From Ferrithrix thermotolerans DSM 19514 (GTDB lineage: Bacteria > Actinomycetota > Acidimicrobiia > Acidimicrobiales > Ilumatobacteraceae), in the NCBI GenBank assembly GCA_945878705.1, contig CAMCUE010000054.1:1-7501 (forward strand): DNA of 7,501 nt, given 5' to 3'. The translations under genes were made by a program, and so were the position numbers. How positions within the stretch are numbered: the first letter of the stretch is position 1; each line of letters starts with the position of its first letter. Shown here one piece after another: positions 1-7,379 of this stretch. Under the pieces are notes generated by a model, which made no database searches, was not told the origin of the DNA, and worked only from the letters and a program-made list of their open reading frames with translations.

Positions 1-907
1 GTGCCAGTAAGTCTTGGTATGAAAGCGTTAGCGGTGTTTTAACCATTCCACCTATATTGAGTTTCCAAGTTTTGATGTCAATGCGCGGCAGCGACAACGC
101 AGTGTCTATGCGATAGAAATCTTTATTTGGAGTAATAAATGGCGTCTCAGCAAATATTTGTGTGCCAGCCGGAGACTTTGTCGCAGCCAAACCGTTGCCC
201 GCACTAATTTTTGGCAGTGAATCTGGTGCTGCTTGACGGATTTCTGAGATCTTTTTATTTTCGAGCCTGCTCGCGATCGCACCGAATATCGCAGAGATCA
301 ATACGGTCTTAGTAGCAGTTGAGATAAACCGACGACGATCCCATCCAAGTGGTGCGCGCGATTCGCTCGGATAGGCAATGGGGAGATCGTATTTCGTAAT
401 AGTTTTAATTAATTTGTTGAGTAATCGAGATCCAAATATGGCTCCGAGCAAAGAAGGAACTAGCGCCAGTGCCGATTGCGATGGTCGCGCTGCCGAAATT
501 AATCCGCCAAAAATACCAAAACTTGCGATGATCCTGACGCCAGTGACACGTTTATGCCGCGCAAGTAGGCCGGCAAAAAGTGCGAGACACGAGATAGAAA
601 GCAGCATTCCGATTTTTAGAACTGCTTTGTCGTTCGTGCCAAATGCTTGTATTGCTAGGTTTTTTAGCCACTTCGGAGTGTGGTCAATGAACTCGCTACC
701 GACTGCGTTCAGAGGTGTAACAACATCAAGTAATACAGCGATAAAAGTGCCAACGCAGACAGCGAAAAAAGCCGAAATCAGACCCGCAACAGGTGCTGTC
801 CAATTTGGTGCTGGGAAACTTTGTTTTTGCGGGGCCGATGGGTCAGTCTCGGGTTGAAAAACAATGCTGCTAGGGGTTTTGTTAAAAATGTTTATATAGC
901 GAAGCAT
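1..907 (-). CDS. Membrane-anchored molybdopterin-dependent oxidoreductase (sulfite oxidase/YedY-like), N-terminal part
   Basis: The frame is open from an ATG at 907 to the left edge, giving 302 codons with the 3' end outside the window. Hydrophobic segments lie at about residues 38-61, 97-116, 122-140 and 144-163. A fifth at about 196-213 directly follows a DRRRF motif (190-194) that resembles a twin-arginine signal. After a polar linker, residues 251-302 read FAETPFITPNKDFYRIDT and continue with a WKLNIGG segment, which matches the start of the oxidoreductase molybdopterin-binding fold. The catalytic Cys and most of the cofactor pocket would lie beyond the edge. By family knowledge such proteins are membrane-tethered, extracytoplasmic Mo-enzymes of mostly unknown substrate. 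The start has no clear Shine-Dalgarno; the next in-frame stop upstream is at 949-947, so little extension is possible. The gene is divergent from the his operon and no link to histidine synthesis is visible. Confidence 0.82.
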   Translation of the reverse strand, partial: MLRYINIFNKTPSSIVFQPETDPSAPQKQSFPAPNWTAPVAGLISAFFAVCVGTFIAVLLDVVTPLNAVGSEFIDHTPKWLKNLAIQAFGTNDKAVLKIGMLLSISCLALFAGLLARHKRVTGVRIIASFGIFGGLISAARPSQSALALVPSLLGAIFGSRLLNKLIKTITKYDLPIAYPSESRAPLGWDRRRFISTATKTVLISAIFGAIASRLENKKISEIRQAAPDSLPKISAGNGLAATKSPAGTQIFAETPFITPNKDFYRIDTALSLPRIDIKTWKLNIGGMVKTPLTLSYQDLLA

Positions 908-910
908 AGT
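879..910 (+). promoter_or_regulatory. Candidate his operon promoter
   Basis: The transcript must begin upstream of the leader Shine-Dalgarno at 931. TTGTTA at 879-884 could be a -35 box, with CATAGT (905-910) or the TATATA run (893-898) as the -10. None gives a consensus pair: TTGTTA to CATAGT is a 20-base spacer. Wherever it lies, it probably overlaps the first codons of the divergent gene, whose ATG is at 907. This is a weak call based on position more than motif quality. Confidence 0.25.
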
Positions 911-940
911 TAGTTGGCGATTGATTAGCCGAGGGATATC

Positions 941-1021
941 GTGCAGTCAGTGAATACTTTTGCAATCGCCGCCCATCACAATCATCACGTGCATCACGTG
1001 ACACGACGGGCTCACTTGTAA
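941..1021 (+). CDS. hisL: Histidine-rich his operon leader peptide (attenuation sensor)
   Basis: This is a 26-codon reading frame starting with GTG at 941 and ending with TAA at 1019-1021. GAGGG at 931-935 sits 5 bases before the start and makes it a convincing translation initiation site. The peptide contains the run HHNHHVHH (residues 12-19) plus a further His at 25, seven His in 26 residues. It lies directly upstream of hisI and its last sense codons contain one arm of the antiterminator helix. By the established model for his leaders, a ribosome short of charged tRNA-His stalls on the His codons at 974-997 and prevents terminator formation. It is too short for routine gene calling. The peptide itself probably has no function other than being translated. 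A second in-frame GTG at 950 is too far (14 bases) from the Shine-Dalgarno to be preferred. Confidence 0.92.
   Translation: MQSVNTFAIAAHHNHHVHHVTRRAHL
974..1000 (+). repeat. Three tandem 9-base units encoding His-His-Asn/Val
   Basis: The units are CATCACAAT (974-982), CATCACGTG (983-991) and CATCACGTG (992-1000); the last two are identical. They encode HHN, HHV and HHV in the leader peptide. The repeat also creates two CACGTG palindromes (986-991 and 995-1000) which can pair with each other. Extended by T985 with A1001 this gives a 7-bp stem with a 3-base loop. It looks like a small in-frame duplication that built up the run of control codons. Confidence 0.85.
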
Positions 1022-1056
1022 CGCTTCAAAATTAATTTTCGAAGTTCAGCCCGTCG
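1004..1056 (+). promoter_or_regulatory. Antiterminator helix of the his attenuator
   Basis: CGACGGGCT at 1004-1012 is a perfect 9-base complement of AGCCCGTCG at 1048-1056. The loop between them holds a smaller A/T-rich hairpin (CTTC 1024-1027 with GAAG 1041-1044, plus AAAA/TTTT inside). The 3' arm is the same segment that forms the left arm of the terminator, so the two helices exclude each other. The 5' arm lies within the last codons of the leader peptide. A ribosome at the stop codon (1019-1021) would cover it, letting the terminator form. A ribosome stalled at the earlier His codons would leave it free, so the operon is read. The mechanism is inferred from this geometry. Confidence 0.85.
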
Positions 1057-1076
1057 GTTCATCCGGCGGGTTTTTT
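1048..1076 (+). terminator. Intrinsic terminator of the his attenuator
   Basis: CCCGTCGG (1050-1057) pairs with CCGGCGGG (1063-1070) through a TTCAT loop, with one G.U pair. AG at 1048-1049 can add two weaker pairs with TT at 1071-1072. Six T residues (1071-1076) follow at once. It sits 33 bases before the hisI start, in the leader rather than after a gene, as expected for a conditional terminator. Confidence 0.9.
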
Positions 1077-1095
1077 ATTTGTACCCATAACTATT

Positions 1096-1102
1096 GAGGA
1101 GG
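1096..1102 (+). promoter_or_regulatory. Ribosome binding site fixing the hisI start
   Basis: GAGGAGG is a near-perfect Shine-Dalgarno, 6 bases before GTG at 1109. It rules out the upstream in-frame TTG at 1094, which overlaps the site itself. Confidence 0.88.
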
Positions 1103-1108
1103 AATTTA

Positions 1109-1507
1109 GTGACAATAGAAAAACTACAAGAAATTGATTTTGAGAAGCTAGATGGATTAGTACCAGCAGTCATTCAAGATTCGAAGACTCGCCAAGTATT
1201 GATGCTTGGGTTCATGAACAATCAAGCTCTTGCGATGACGCGTGAGACGGGTTCTGTTGTGTTCTTTAGTCGGTCACGAAATCGCATCTGGCTAAAAGGC
1301 GAATCATCTGGGCACAAACTAAATGTTGTATCAATTTCAACAGATTGTGATCGTGACACGCTGCTGATTTTGGTCGAGCCGATTGGGCCTGGCGTATGTC
1401 ACGAAGGTTATGAGAGTTGCTTCTTTCGCACTTGGCAAGACGATCAATGGCAAATTAATTCCGAGAAAGTGTTTTCACCCGAAACCGTATATGGAGCAAA
1501 ATCATGA
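1109..1507 (+). CDS. hisI: Phosphoribosyl-AMP cyclohydrolase
   Basis: The 132-residue protein opens the adenine ring of PR-AMP to give ProFAR, the third step of histidine synthesis, in the cytoplasm. The start is GTG 1109. The family core is complete: GLVPAVIQD (16-24), [16 protein letters not shown] (54-69), the metal-binding DCDRD (79-83), and [14 protein letters not shown] (93-106). Cys80, Cys97 and Cys104 match the conserved zinc ligands, and Asp79, Asp81 and Asp83 match the magnesium site. It is the stand-alone form: no HisE (PR-ATP pyrophosphohydrolase) domain follows, so HisE activity must come from elsewhere in the genome. It is the first enzyme gene after the attenuator and overlaps hisG by 4 bases (ATGA). 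Confidence 0.95.
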   Translation: MTIEKLQEIDFEKLDGLVPAVIQDSKTRQVLMLGFMNNQALAMTRETGSVVFFSRSRNRIWLKGESSGHKLNVVSISTDCDRDTLLILVEPIGPGVCHEGYESCFFRTWQDDQWQINSEKVFSPETVYGAKS

Positions 1508-2406
1508 GCGATAAAACAAGCAAGCCAACTAGCAAGCCAATACTGAAACTTGGCATCCCGAAGGGAAGTTTGGAGTCTGCGACGATTGATTTATTTCGCA
1601 GGGCTGGGTTTCAGATCACCGTGAATAGCCGTTCATATTTTCCGGCAATTGATGACCCGAATATTGAGTGCATGTTGATTCGCGCCCAAGAGATGGCGCG
1701 ATATGTCGAAGATGGGGTGCTTGACGCAGGATTGACTGGCCAAGACTGGATCTCAGAAAGTGGTGCAAACGTCGAATCGGTTGCCGACTTGGTTTACGCC
1801 AAACAAAGTTTTGGTCGAGTGCGTTGGGTGCTTGCCGTTCCCGAGTCATCGTCTGTGCAGTCTGTGAAAGATCTTGAAGGCAAAGTCATCGCCACCGAAC
1901 TAGTTCAAACAACTCTGCGTTATCTGCAGGCCAAAAATGTGAATGCAAAAGTTGAGTTCAGTTGGGGAGCAACTGAAGTCAAGCCTCCAATTTTGGCGGA
2001 CGCAATCGTCGAAGTTACCGAGACAGGTTCATCCTTGAGGGCGAATAACTTGCGAATTGTCGAGACGGTAATTGAGTCGAATACGAAATTCATCGCCAAC
2101 ACAAAATCGTGGGCTGATCCGGATAAACGCGAACAGATGCTTGATATCAAGATGCTTTTAGAAGGCGCGATCAATGCAATGGGCAAAGTCGGCTTGATGC
2201 TCAACGTCGAAAGAAAAAATCTTGATGCGATTCTCGGTGTACTTCCGGCACTAAAGACACCAACGATCTCAAATCTTGCTGATGAAAACTGGTTAGCGCT
2301 GAACACAATTCTTGACGAGTCAACCGTGCGCACAATTATCCCGCGGTTGAAGGCAGCTGGGGCACACGGCATCGTTGAATATCCACTTAACAAGATTGTT
2401 GTCTGA
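1504..2406 (+). CDS. hisG: ATP phosphoribosyltransferase, long (HisG-L) form
   Basis: The 300-residue enzyme condenses ATP with PRPP in the first, committed step of the pathway. The start ATG 1504 has GGAG at 1493-1496. Recognisable parts are LGIPKGSLE (16-24) at the N-terminus after a short lysine/serine/proline tail, GLTGQDWI (76-83), and the PRPP-loop segment [16 protein letters not shown] (168-183). A C-terminal regulatory domain spans about 225-300 and ends in [10 protein letters not shown] (289-298). The length and this C-terminal ACT-like domain place it in the long form. By family knowledge that form is a hexamer inhibited by histidine and needs no HisZ. No hisZ is present here, which agrees. 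Feedback inhibition would complement the transcriptional control at the leader. It joins hisDC by a TGATG overlap of one base. Confidence 0.95.
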   Translation: MSDKTSKPTSKPILKLGIPKGSLESATIDLFRRAGFQITVNSRSYFPAIDDPNIECMLIRAQEMARYVEDGVLDAGLTGQDWISESGANVESVADLVYAKQSFGRVRWVLAVPESSSVQSVKDLEGKVIATELVQTTLRYLQAKNVNAKVEFSWGATEVKPPILADAIVEVTETGSSLRANNLRIVETVIESNTKFIANTKSWADPDKREQMLDIKMLLEGAINAMGKVGLMLNVERKNLDAILGVLPALKTPTISNLADENWLALNTILDESTVRTIIPRLKAAGAHGIVEYPLNKIVV

Positions 2407-4718
2407 TGTTGCGAATTATTGATTTAAAAAATGCAGGCACATTGCTTGAACGCAACAACGCACGGCTCGATGAAGCATTGCAAGTTGTGGCACCGATTAT
2501 TGCAGATGTGCGCAAACGGGGTGATGCGGCGTTGTTGCAGTACGCCAAACAATTCGACAATTTTGAGGGTTCAAGTTTTGAAATCGCAACCGGAGGGGAG
2601 TTATCAAGTGAACTTCTCGCAGCTGTGCAAATTGCGGCACGCAATATTCGTGCCTACGCAGAACAGCAGTTGCCAAAAAATATGAATATAACTTCAAGTG
2701 ACGGACGATCACTTGGTCAAGTTGTCAGGGCGATTGACTCGGTTGGTGTTTATGTGCCGGCCGGTAGTTATCCATTGTTTTCAACATTGATGATGGCGGT
2801 AATACCTGCGCAAGTTGCCGGGGTTAAATCAATCACGGTTGTCTGCCCAAATCCAAATGCAGAAATTTTGGCTCTTGCTTCGTGGCTTGGGATAAAAACA
2901 ATCTTGAAGATCGGTGGAGCACAAGCAATAGCTGCTTTGGCTTATGGCACAGAGTCAATCGCTCGGGTTACACGAATTGTTGGACCAGGAAACGCCTATG
3001 TGGCCGCTGCAAAAAAACTCGTCTCAGCTGATACTGCGATTGATTTTGTGGCAGGGCCTTCGGAGATTGCGATCGTTGCACAAACCGGAAACCCGAAGTG
3101 GATTGCTGCCGACATGTTGGCCCAGTGTGAACATGATGTAAATGCTTCGGCATTGCTGCTGACTTGCTCAAACGAGCTTGCCTTAACTGTGCAACTTGAG
3201 GTCGCACAGCAACTAGAGAGTCTTTCAACACGCAAAATCGCAGAACAGTCAATAAAAAATAATAGTGCAGTAATCATCTGCCCAACAATTGATCAAGCAT
3301 TTGAATTCATTAATACTCTTGCACCTGAACATTTATCGATTGAAGAGCAAGAGTGGCTTGACAAAGTTCAAAATGCAGGCTCAATATTTATCGGCTCGTA
3401 CAGTACCGAGGCTGCGGGAGACTACGCATCAGGACCAAACCATGTTTTGCCCACATCGGGTGTTGCCGCCGTGCGCGGAGGGTTATCGGCCACAGATTTT
3501 GTAAAAGTTATTTCAGTACAGCAACTTTCTTCACAAGCGCTTATAAATCTGGCTCCGAGTGTCACGACCTTGGCGCGCGCCGAAGGTCTTGAGGCTCACG
3601 CCCGGTCAATTGAAATTCGTATGACCGACAACAAGGACACGTTGGGACAGTCTGCGCAACCAGTTGTCCGATTACAGCCAAACGCAGCGGTTAAAAAAAT
3701 GCGACCATATTCGCCGCCTTCGCAAGGCAGGGCAGACAAAATGCGTTTGGATTTCAACGAAAACACAGTCGGATGTTCACCAAAAGTGATTGAAGCAATA
3801 TCAAAAGTAATTGATGCGAATGCAATGAGTATGTACCCCGAGTATTCGCAGGCAAAACTGAAAATTGCAGAATTTTTTAGTGTCGAACCCCAGCAACTGG
3901 TGTTTACCAATGGCACCGACGAAGCAATTTCACTGCTCGTAAACACCTTCATAGGAACTGGCCAAGAACTTGTTGTCGTGCATCCGTCCTACGCGATGTA
4001 TCGCTTTTATGGTGAACTCGGTGGTGCCAAAATTACAGAAGTAAACTTCGAACGAACTGACGATCTCGGTTTTCCGCTAACAAATTTGCTTGCGGCAATC
4101 AATGAAAATACTGCTGCGATATTTTTGGCGAATCCAAATAACCCGACCGGTACGCCGATTTCGCGTGATGAGATAGTTCAAGTTTTGCAAGCCGCGCCAA
4201 ATTCGGTGGTTCTGATAGATGAAGCGTATGTTGAGTTCGCTGATGTTTCAGTTTTGGAGTTAATTAAAGAGTACCCAAATCTTTTTGTCAGTCGAACATT
4301 TTCAAAGGCATACGGCATGGCAGGAATACGGTTTGGGTGTTTGTTCTCAGATGCTCGCAACATTGAATGGGTTCAAAAAACTCAATCGCCGTACAGCGTA
4401 AATGTCGTGGCAGTAGTGGCGGCGTTGGCGGCGGTCCAAGATGAAAAGTATCTGACAAATTATGTAGACGGTGTACGCGAGTCACGAAACTTTGTCGAAT
4501 CCGAATTTGATCGCCTTGGAGTGAAATATTTTAGAAGTACAGGAAATTTTTTATTGTTTGATGTTGGCTCAAGAGCCACTGCAATTCGTGACCAGCTTGC
4601 GACTTGCGGCGTGTTGATAAGGGATCGAAGCTACGAGATTGCTGGTTGCGTGCGCGTGACTATCGGAACGAAACAACAGATGAAGTTATTTATCCGCGAG
4701 TTAGAGAGGGCATTATGA
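2406..4718 (+). CDS. hisDC: Fused histidinol dehydrogenase - histidinol-phosphate aminotransferase
   Basis: This is one 770-codon frame with two complete enzymes. Residues 1-405 are HisD, which oxidises histidinol to histidine with NAD in two steps. Zinc ligands appear as Gln240 and His243 (AQCEHD), Asp339 ([15 protein letters not shown]) and His398 ([11 protein letters not shown]). The catalytic pair is Glu308-His309 (APEHL). The usual VPGG is VPAG at 117-120. Residues about 422-770 are HisC, a PLP aminotransferase that converts imidazole-acetol phosphate to histidinol phosphate. It shows [10 protein letters not shown] (447-456), NPNNPTG (576-582), DEAYVEF (605-611), the PLP lysine Lys634 in [16 protein letters not shown], and the RVTIGT segment with Arg750. 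A linker of roughly 15-25 residues joins them. An in-frame ATG at 3621 (Met406) could be a relic hisC start but lacks a Shine-Dalgarno. The two activities are not consecutive in the pathway, since the phosphatase step lies between them. Both domains look active. Confidence 0.93.
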   Translation: MLRIIDLKNAGTLLERNNARLDEALQVVAPIIADVRKRGDAALLQYAKQFDNFEGSSFEIATGGELSSELLAAVQIAARNIRAYAEQQLPKNMNITSSDGRSLGQVVRAIDSVGVYVPAGSYPLFSTLMMAVIPAQVAGVKSITVVCPNPNAEILALASWLGIKTILKIGGAQAIAALAYGTESIARVTRIVGPGNAYVAAAKKLVSADTAIDFVAGPSEIAIVAQTGNPKWIAADMLAQCEHDVNASALLLTCSNELALTVQLEVAQQLESLSTRKIAEQSIKNNSAVIICPTIDQAFEFINTLAPEHLSIEEQEWLDKVQNAGSIFIGSYSTEAAGDYASGPNHVLPTSGVAAVRGGLSATDFVKVISVQQLSSQALINLAPSVTTLARAEGLEAHARSIEIRMTDNKDTLGQSAQPVVRLQPNAAVKKMRPYSPPSQGRADKMRLDFNENTVGCSPKVIEAISKVIDANAMSMYPEYSQAKLKIAEFFSVEPQQLVFTNGTDEAISLLVNTFIGTGQELVVVHPSYAMYRFYGELGGAKITEVNFERTDDLGFPLTNLLAAINENTAAIFLANPNNPTGTPISRDEIVQVLQAAPNSVVLIDEAYVEFADVSVLELIKEYPNLFVSRTFSKAYGMAGIRFGCLFSDARNIEWVQKTQSPYSVNVVAVVAALAAVQDEKYLTNYVDGVRESRNFVESEFDRLGVKYFRSTGNFLLFDVGSRATAIRDQLATCGVLIRDRSYEIAGCVRVTIGTKQQMKLFIRELERAL

Positions 4719-5302
4719 GAAAAGCAACAATTAAGCGTGTCACCAAAGAAACAAATATCTTGGTGCAGTTGACCATTGAAGGTAAAGGACGATACGAGAT
4801 CACTACTGGCATCAGATTTTTTGATCACATGCTTGAGTTGTTTGCCAAGCACGGTGGTTTTGATCTCAAAGTAACTGCTAAGGGAGATCTTGATATTGAT
4901 CAGCACCACACGGTTGAAGACGTGGGCATTGCGATTGGCCAGGCTTTCGCCAAAGCACTGGGCAAGAAAACTGGCATCAACCGTGCTGGCTATTTTGTGT
5001 TGCCGATGGACGAAACGCTTGCGGTGGTCGCTGTTGATCTAAGTGGCAGACCAGCACTTGTCTACAGTGATTTAATTCGGGCACGGCTAGTCGGTGACTT
5101 ACAAACTGAGTTGCTGCACGATTTCTTTGGTGGCCTGGTTAATAGTGCTGGCGCCAATCTTCACGCCAAAGTGCTGTACGGGCGATCAACACACCACAAG
5201 GTCGAAGCAATTTTCAAGTGCTTTGCCCGAGCAATGCGTTATGCATGTTCAACAGATCTGCGCCTCAAAGATCAACTGCCGAGCACCAAAGGTTTACTGT
5301 GA
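4715..5302 (+). CDS. hisB: Imidazoleglycerol-phosphate dehydratase
   Basis: The 195-residue enzyme dehydrates IGP to imidazole-acetol phosphate, using bound manganese. The ATG at 4715 overlaps the hisDC stop by ATGA and has GAGAGGG at 4704-4710. Open frame continues upstream to an ATG at 4604, but that lies inside HisC and is not the start. Metal-binding motifs are all present: FFDHML with His38, His46, [10 protein letters not shown] with His64, His65 and Glu68, His135, and [11 protein letters not shown] with His160, His161 and Glu164. The protein ends in the typical LPSTKGLL. It is the monofunctional form with no histidinol-phosphatase domain, so that phosphatase must be encoded elsewhere. 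The spelling [10 protein letters not shown] differs from the more common TGIGFLDHML. Confidence 0.95.
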   Translation: MRKATIKRVTKETNILVQLTIEGKGRYEITTGIRFFDHMLELFAKHGGFDLKVTAKGDLDIDQHHTVEDVGIAIGQAFAKALGKKTGINRAGYFVLPMDETLAVVAVDLSGRPALVYSDLIRARLVGDLQTELLHDFFGGLVNSAGANLHAKVLYGRSTHHKVEAIFKCFARAMRYACSTDLRLKDQLPSTKGLL

Positions 5303-5910
5303 TCTCAGTTGTTGATTATGGCGCAGGAAATTTGCGGTCGGTGGCAAATGTATTAGATGTTTTAAGCGTCGAATTCGAGTTGGTCGTAGACGCTGAGGCG
5401 ATTTTAAACGCTACAAAAATTGTGTTGCCAGGAGTTGGACATTTTGGGCAGTTGGCAAACGCTCTGGACGAATTAAATATTCGGCAAGCTCTAATTAGTC
5501 AAATTAAAAATGGCGTGCCATATCTAGGCATTTGTCTCGGAATGCAGATTCTTTTTGCCGAAAGCGAAGAAGCACCCAATGCAAAAGGCTTAGGAATCCT
5601 GCCAGGCAGCGTGAGCAAGTTCGAGATGGCTGATCGAAATGTTCATATGGGATGGAACACGCTTGAAGCGAAGGCGCAATCGAAATTGTTTGCTTCATCT
5701 GGTGACGATCGAGCCAGCGAAGGCCAACTTTTTGCCTATTATGCACATAGTTATTTTTGTCCAGTTGTTGACGAGACAGTGTTTATAACAAGTTACGGAG
5801 ACCATTTCTCGGCTGTTATCGAGAAGTCAAATATTTTTGCAGTTCAATTTCATCCAGAGAAATCCGGCGATCTTGGTCGTCGTGTAATTCGGAATTTTGT
5901 GAGCATTTAA
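5299..5910 (+). CDS. hisH: Imidazole glycerol phosphate synthase, glutaminase subunit
   Basis: The 203-residue class I glutamine amidotransferase hydrolyses glutamine and passes ammonia to HisF. The start is GTG 5299, overlapping the hisB stop as GTGA, with AAAGG at 5288-5292. An ATG at 5218 in the same frame lies within hisB and is rejected, because the conserved N-terminus VVDYGAGNL begins just after the GTG. The catalytic triad is Cys79 in GICLGMQ, His185 and Glu187 in QFHPEKS. PGVGHFG (44-50), HMGWN (116-120) and AHSYF (149-153) are further family marks. It directly abuts hisF, its obligate partner. Confidence 0.95.
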   Translation: MISVVDYGAGNLRSVANVLDVLSVEFELVVDAEAILNATKIVLPGVGHFGQLANALDELNIRQALISQIKNGVPYLGICLGMQILFAESEEAPNAKGLGILPGSVSKFEMADRNVHMGWNTLEAKAQSKLFASSGDDRASEGQLFAYYAHSYFCPVVDETVFITSYGDHFSAVIEKSNIFAVQFHPEKSGDLGRRVIRNFVSI

Positions 5911-6660
5911 ATGTTGGCTAAACGGATAATCGCGTGTCTTGACGTGGCTGATGGGCGTGTTGTGAAAGGCGTCAATTTTCTTGAACTTCGCGATGCCGGT
6001 GACCCAGTTGAACTCGCCGCTCGCTATAACTCGCAAGGAGTCGACGAACTTGTCTTTCTAGATGTTGCAGCGACGAAAGAAAATCGAAACACAATGATTG
6101 ATCTCGTTGCGCGAACTGCGCGCGAGGTTTTTATTCCATTAACTGTTGGTGGAGGAATTCGCAGCGTTGATGATGCACGAAAAGTGCTGCATGCTGGTGC
6201 CGACAAAGTCAGCATAAATAGTGCTGCAGTTTGGCGGCCAGATTTGATCAGCGAACTGAGTCAAGAATTTGGTTCACAGGCGGTTGTACTTGCGATCGAT
6301 GCGCGTCGCGATGGCGAAATGTGGCAGGTGCACACAAAAGGCGGTCAACAGTCAGAGCAACTAGATGTTGTTGAATGGGCAGTTCTTGGCGAGAAACTTG
6401 GTGCAGGAGAGATTTTGTTGACATCTATGGACGCCGATGGAGTACAGCATGGCTTTGATCAGTTGCTTACAAAAACAGTTCGCGATTCAGTACGAATACC
6501 AGTAATCGCTTCGGGTGGCGCAGGTAGACCAGAAGATTTTGCAAAAATTCTTGTCGACGCAGATGCGGCACTGGCCGCTTCGGTGTTTCACTATGGTGCG
6601 CTGACAATCAGCGATGTAAAAAAATGTGTTGCTCAAGCAGGATTCGTGGTTCGGTTATGA
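5911..6660 (+). CDS. hisF: Imidazole glycerol phosphate synthase, cyclase subunit
   Basis: The 249-residue TIM barrel uses ammonia from HisH to turn PRFAR into IGP and AICAR. The ATG at 5911 follows the hisH stop TAA with no gap. The Shine-Dalgarno is poor (GTGAG at 5899-5903), so reinitiation by ribosomes finishing hisH is likely. Catalytic Asp11 (IIACLDV) and Asp130 (AIDAR) are present. Phosphate-binding loops are visible as TVGGGIRS (78-85) and [12 protein letters not shown] (199-210). At 171-177 the sequence is TSMDADG, where many HisF proteins have TSMDRDG or TSIDRDG. The length matches the family. It overlaps hisA by ATGA. Confidence 0.95.
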   Translation: MLAKRIIACLDVADGRVVKGVNFLELRDAGDPVELAARYNSQGVDELVFLDVAATKENRNTMIDLVARTAREVFIPLTVGGGIRSVDDARKVLHAGADKVSINSAAVWRPDLISELSQEFGSQAVVLAIDARRDGEMWQVHTKGGQQSEQLDVVEWAVLGEKLGAGEILLTSMDADGVQHGFDQLLTKTVRDSVRIPVIASGGAGRPEDFAKILVDADAALAASVFHYGALTISDVKKCVAQAGFVVRL

Positions 6661-7361
6661 CTAGCAGCAGCAAACCGATTGTTGTTCCGTGTATTGATAT
6701 CCAAGACGGCAAAGTTGTTCAGTTGATACAAGGCAAAACGAAAGCACTTGAAGGTCCAGACCCACTTGAAATGCTTGAACGGTTTGCAGGGTTTGAAGAG
6801 ATTCAAGTAATTGATCTGGATGCCGCAATGGGTGTCGGCGACAACGCCAAAATCATTGAGATGTTGGCAAGTCGAGCCAAGTGTCGAGTCGGCGGTGGTG
6901 TGCGCACTGCCGCTCGTGCACAACAACTTGTAGATATTGGTGCGCACCGCGTGATCGTTGGCACCGCTGCTTTTTCTGATGAATTTTTGAAAATAGTGTC
7001 AGCAGTTGAAAAACAGAAAATAATAGTTGCACTTGACTCTAAATCTGGCAGGGTTGTCGTAGATGGCTGGGCGACAACGCTAAACACGACGGCGCAAGAA
7101 TCATTGGCTCAATTTTCGCAATTGTGCAGGGGCTTTTTGTGCACATATGTTGACAAAGAAGGAATGATGCAGGGCACTGACTTGGATTGGTTTACACAAT
7201 TGCGGGCCTCAACAGATCTTGAAATTACTGCTGCAGGTGGGATTACAACTCTTGATGATGTTCGTGCATTGATGGCGATGAAGATTGATGTAGCGATCGG
7301 CATGGCGATCTATACAGGTGGGCTATCACTCGCTGAGCTTTTGACACTCAGTTCAAAATAG
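6657..7361 (+). CDS. hisA: ProFAR isomerase, divergent HisA
   Basis: The 234-residue TIM barrel isomerises ProFAR to PRFAR, the substrate of HisH-HisF. The ATG at 6657 overlaps the hisF stop; an ATG-less extension to 6624 within hisF is rejected. Support comes from [17 protein letters not shown] (11-27) with Asp14 as the likely general base, VIDLDAAMG (51-59), the phosphate loop RVGGGVRT (77-84), VALDSKSG with Asp127 (124-131), AAGGITT (192-198) and GMAIYTGG (215-222). Most bacterial HisA proteins read TDIxxDG on strand 6. Here it is TYVDKEG (163-169), with Glu168 in place of the general-acid Asp. It lacks the look of actinobacterial PriA, so dual HisA/TrpF activity is not suggested. It comes after hisF, whereas hisA commonly precedes it, and is the last gene of the operon. 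Confidence 0.9.
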   Translation: MTSSSKPIVVPCIDIQDGKVVQLIQGKTKALEGPDPLEMLERFAGFEEIQVIDLDAAMGVGDNAKIIEMLASRAKCRVGGGVRTAARAQQLVDIGAHRVIVGTAAFSDEFLKIVSAVEKQKIIVALDSKSGRVVVDGWATTLNTTAQESLAQFSQLCRGFLCTYVDKEGMMQGTDLDWFTQLRASTDLEITAAGGITTLDDVRALMAMKIDVAIGMAIYTGGLSLAELLTLSSK

Positions 7362-7379
7362 GTTTTGCGGCCGCAAGAT

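Noticed and set aside
378..857. A 159-codon + strand open frame opposite the molybdopterin gene
   Set aside because: It is antisense to a - strand frame with clear transmembrane segments and a recognisable enzyme domain; its own translation matches nothing I know and has no Shine-Dalgarno.
1024..1044. A/T-rich hairpin in the attenuator loop as a terminator
   Set aside because: The stem is weak, has a bulged C, and is not followed by a T-run.
1004..1076. T-box riboswitch controlling hisI
   Set aside because: No recognisable T-box consensus is visible before the terminator, and the leader is too short; a translated His-rich leader explains the structure better.
1094..1108. TTG at 1094 as the hisI start
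   Set aside because: It overlaps the GAGGAGG ribosome site, which is well placed for GTG 1109.
3596..3952. A 118-codon - strand frame across the HisD-HisC linker
   Set aside because: It is antisense to conserved HisC codons and has no family resemblance or ribosome site.
4604..4714. N-terminal extension of HisB from ATG 4604
   Set aside because: It lies within the conserved HisC end, and the HisB family start matches ATG 4715 with its own ribosome site.
5218..5298. N-terminal extension of HisH from ATG 5218
   Set aside because: It lies within HisB and adds 27 residues absent from the family; GTG 5299 gives the canonical N-terminus.
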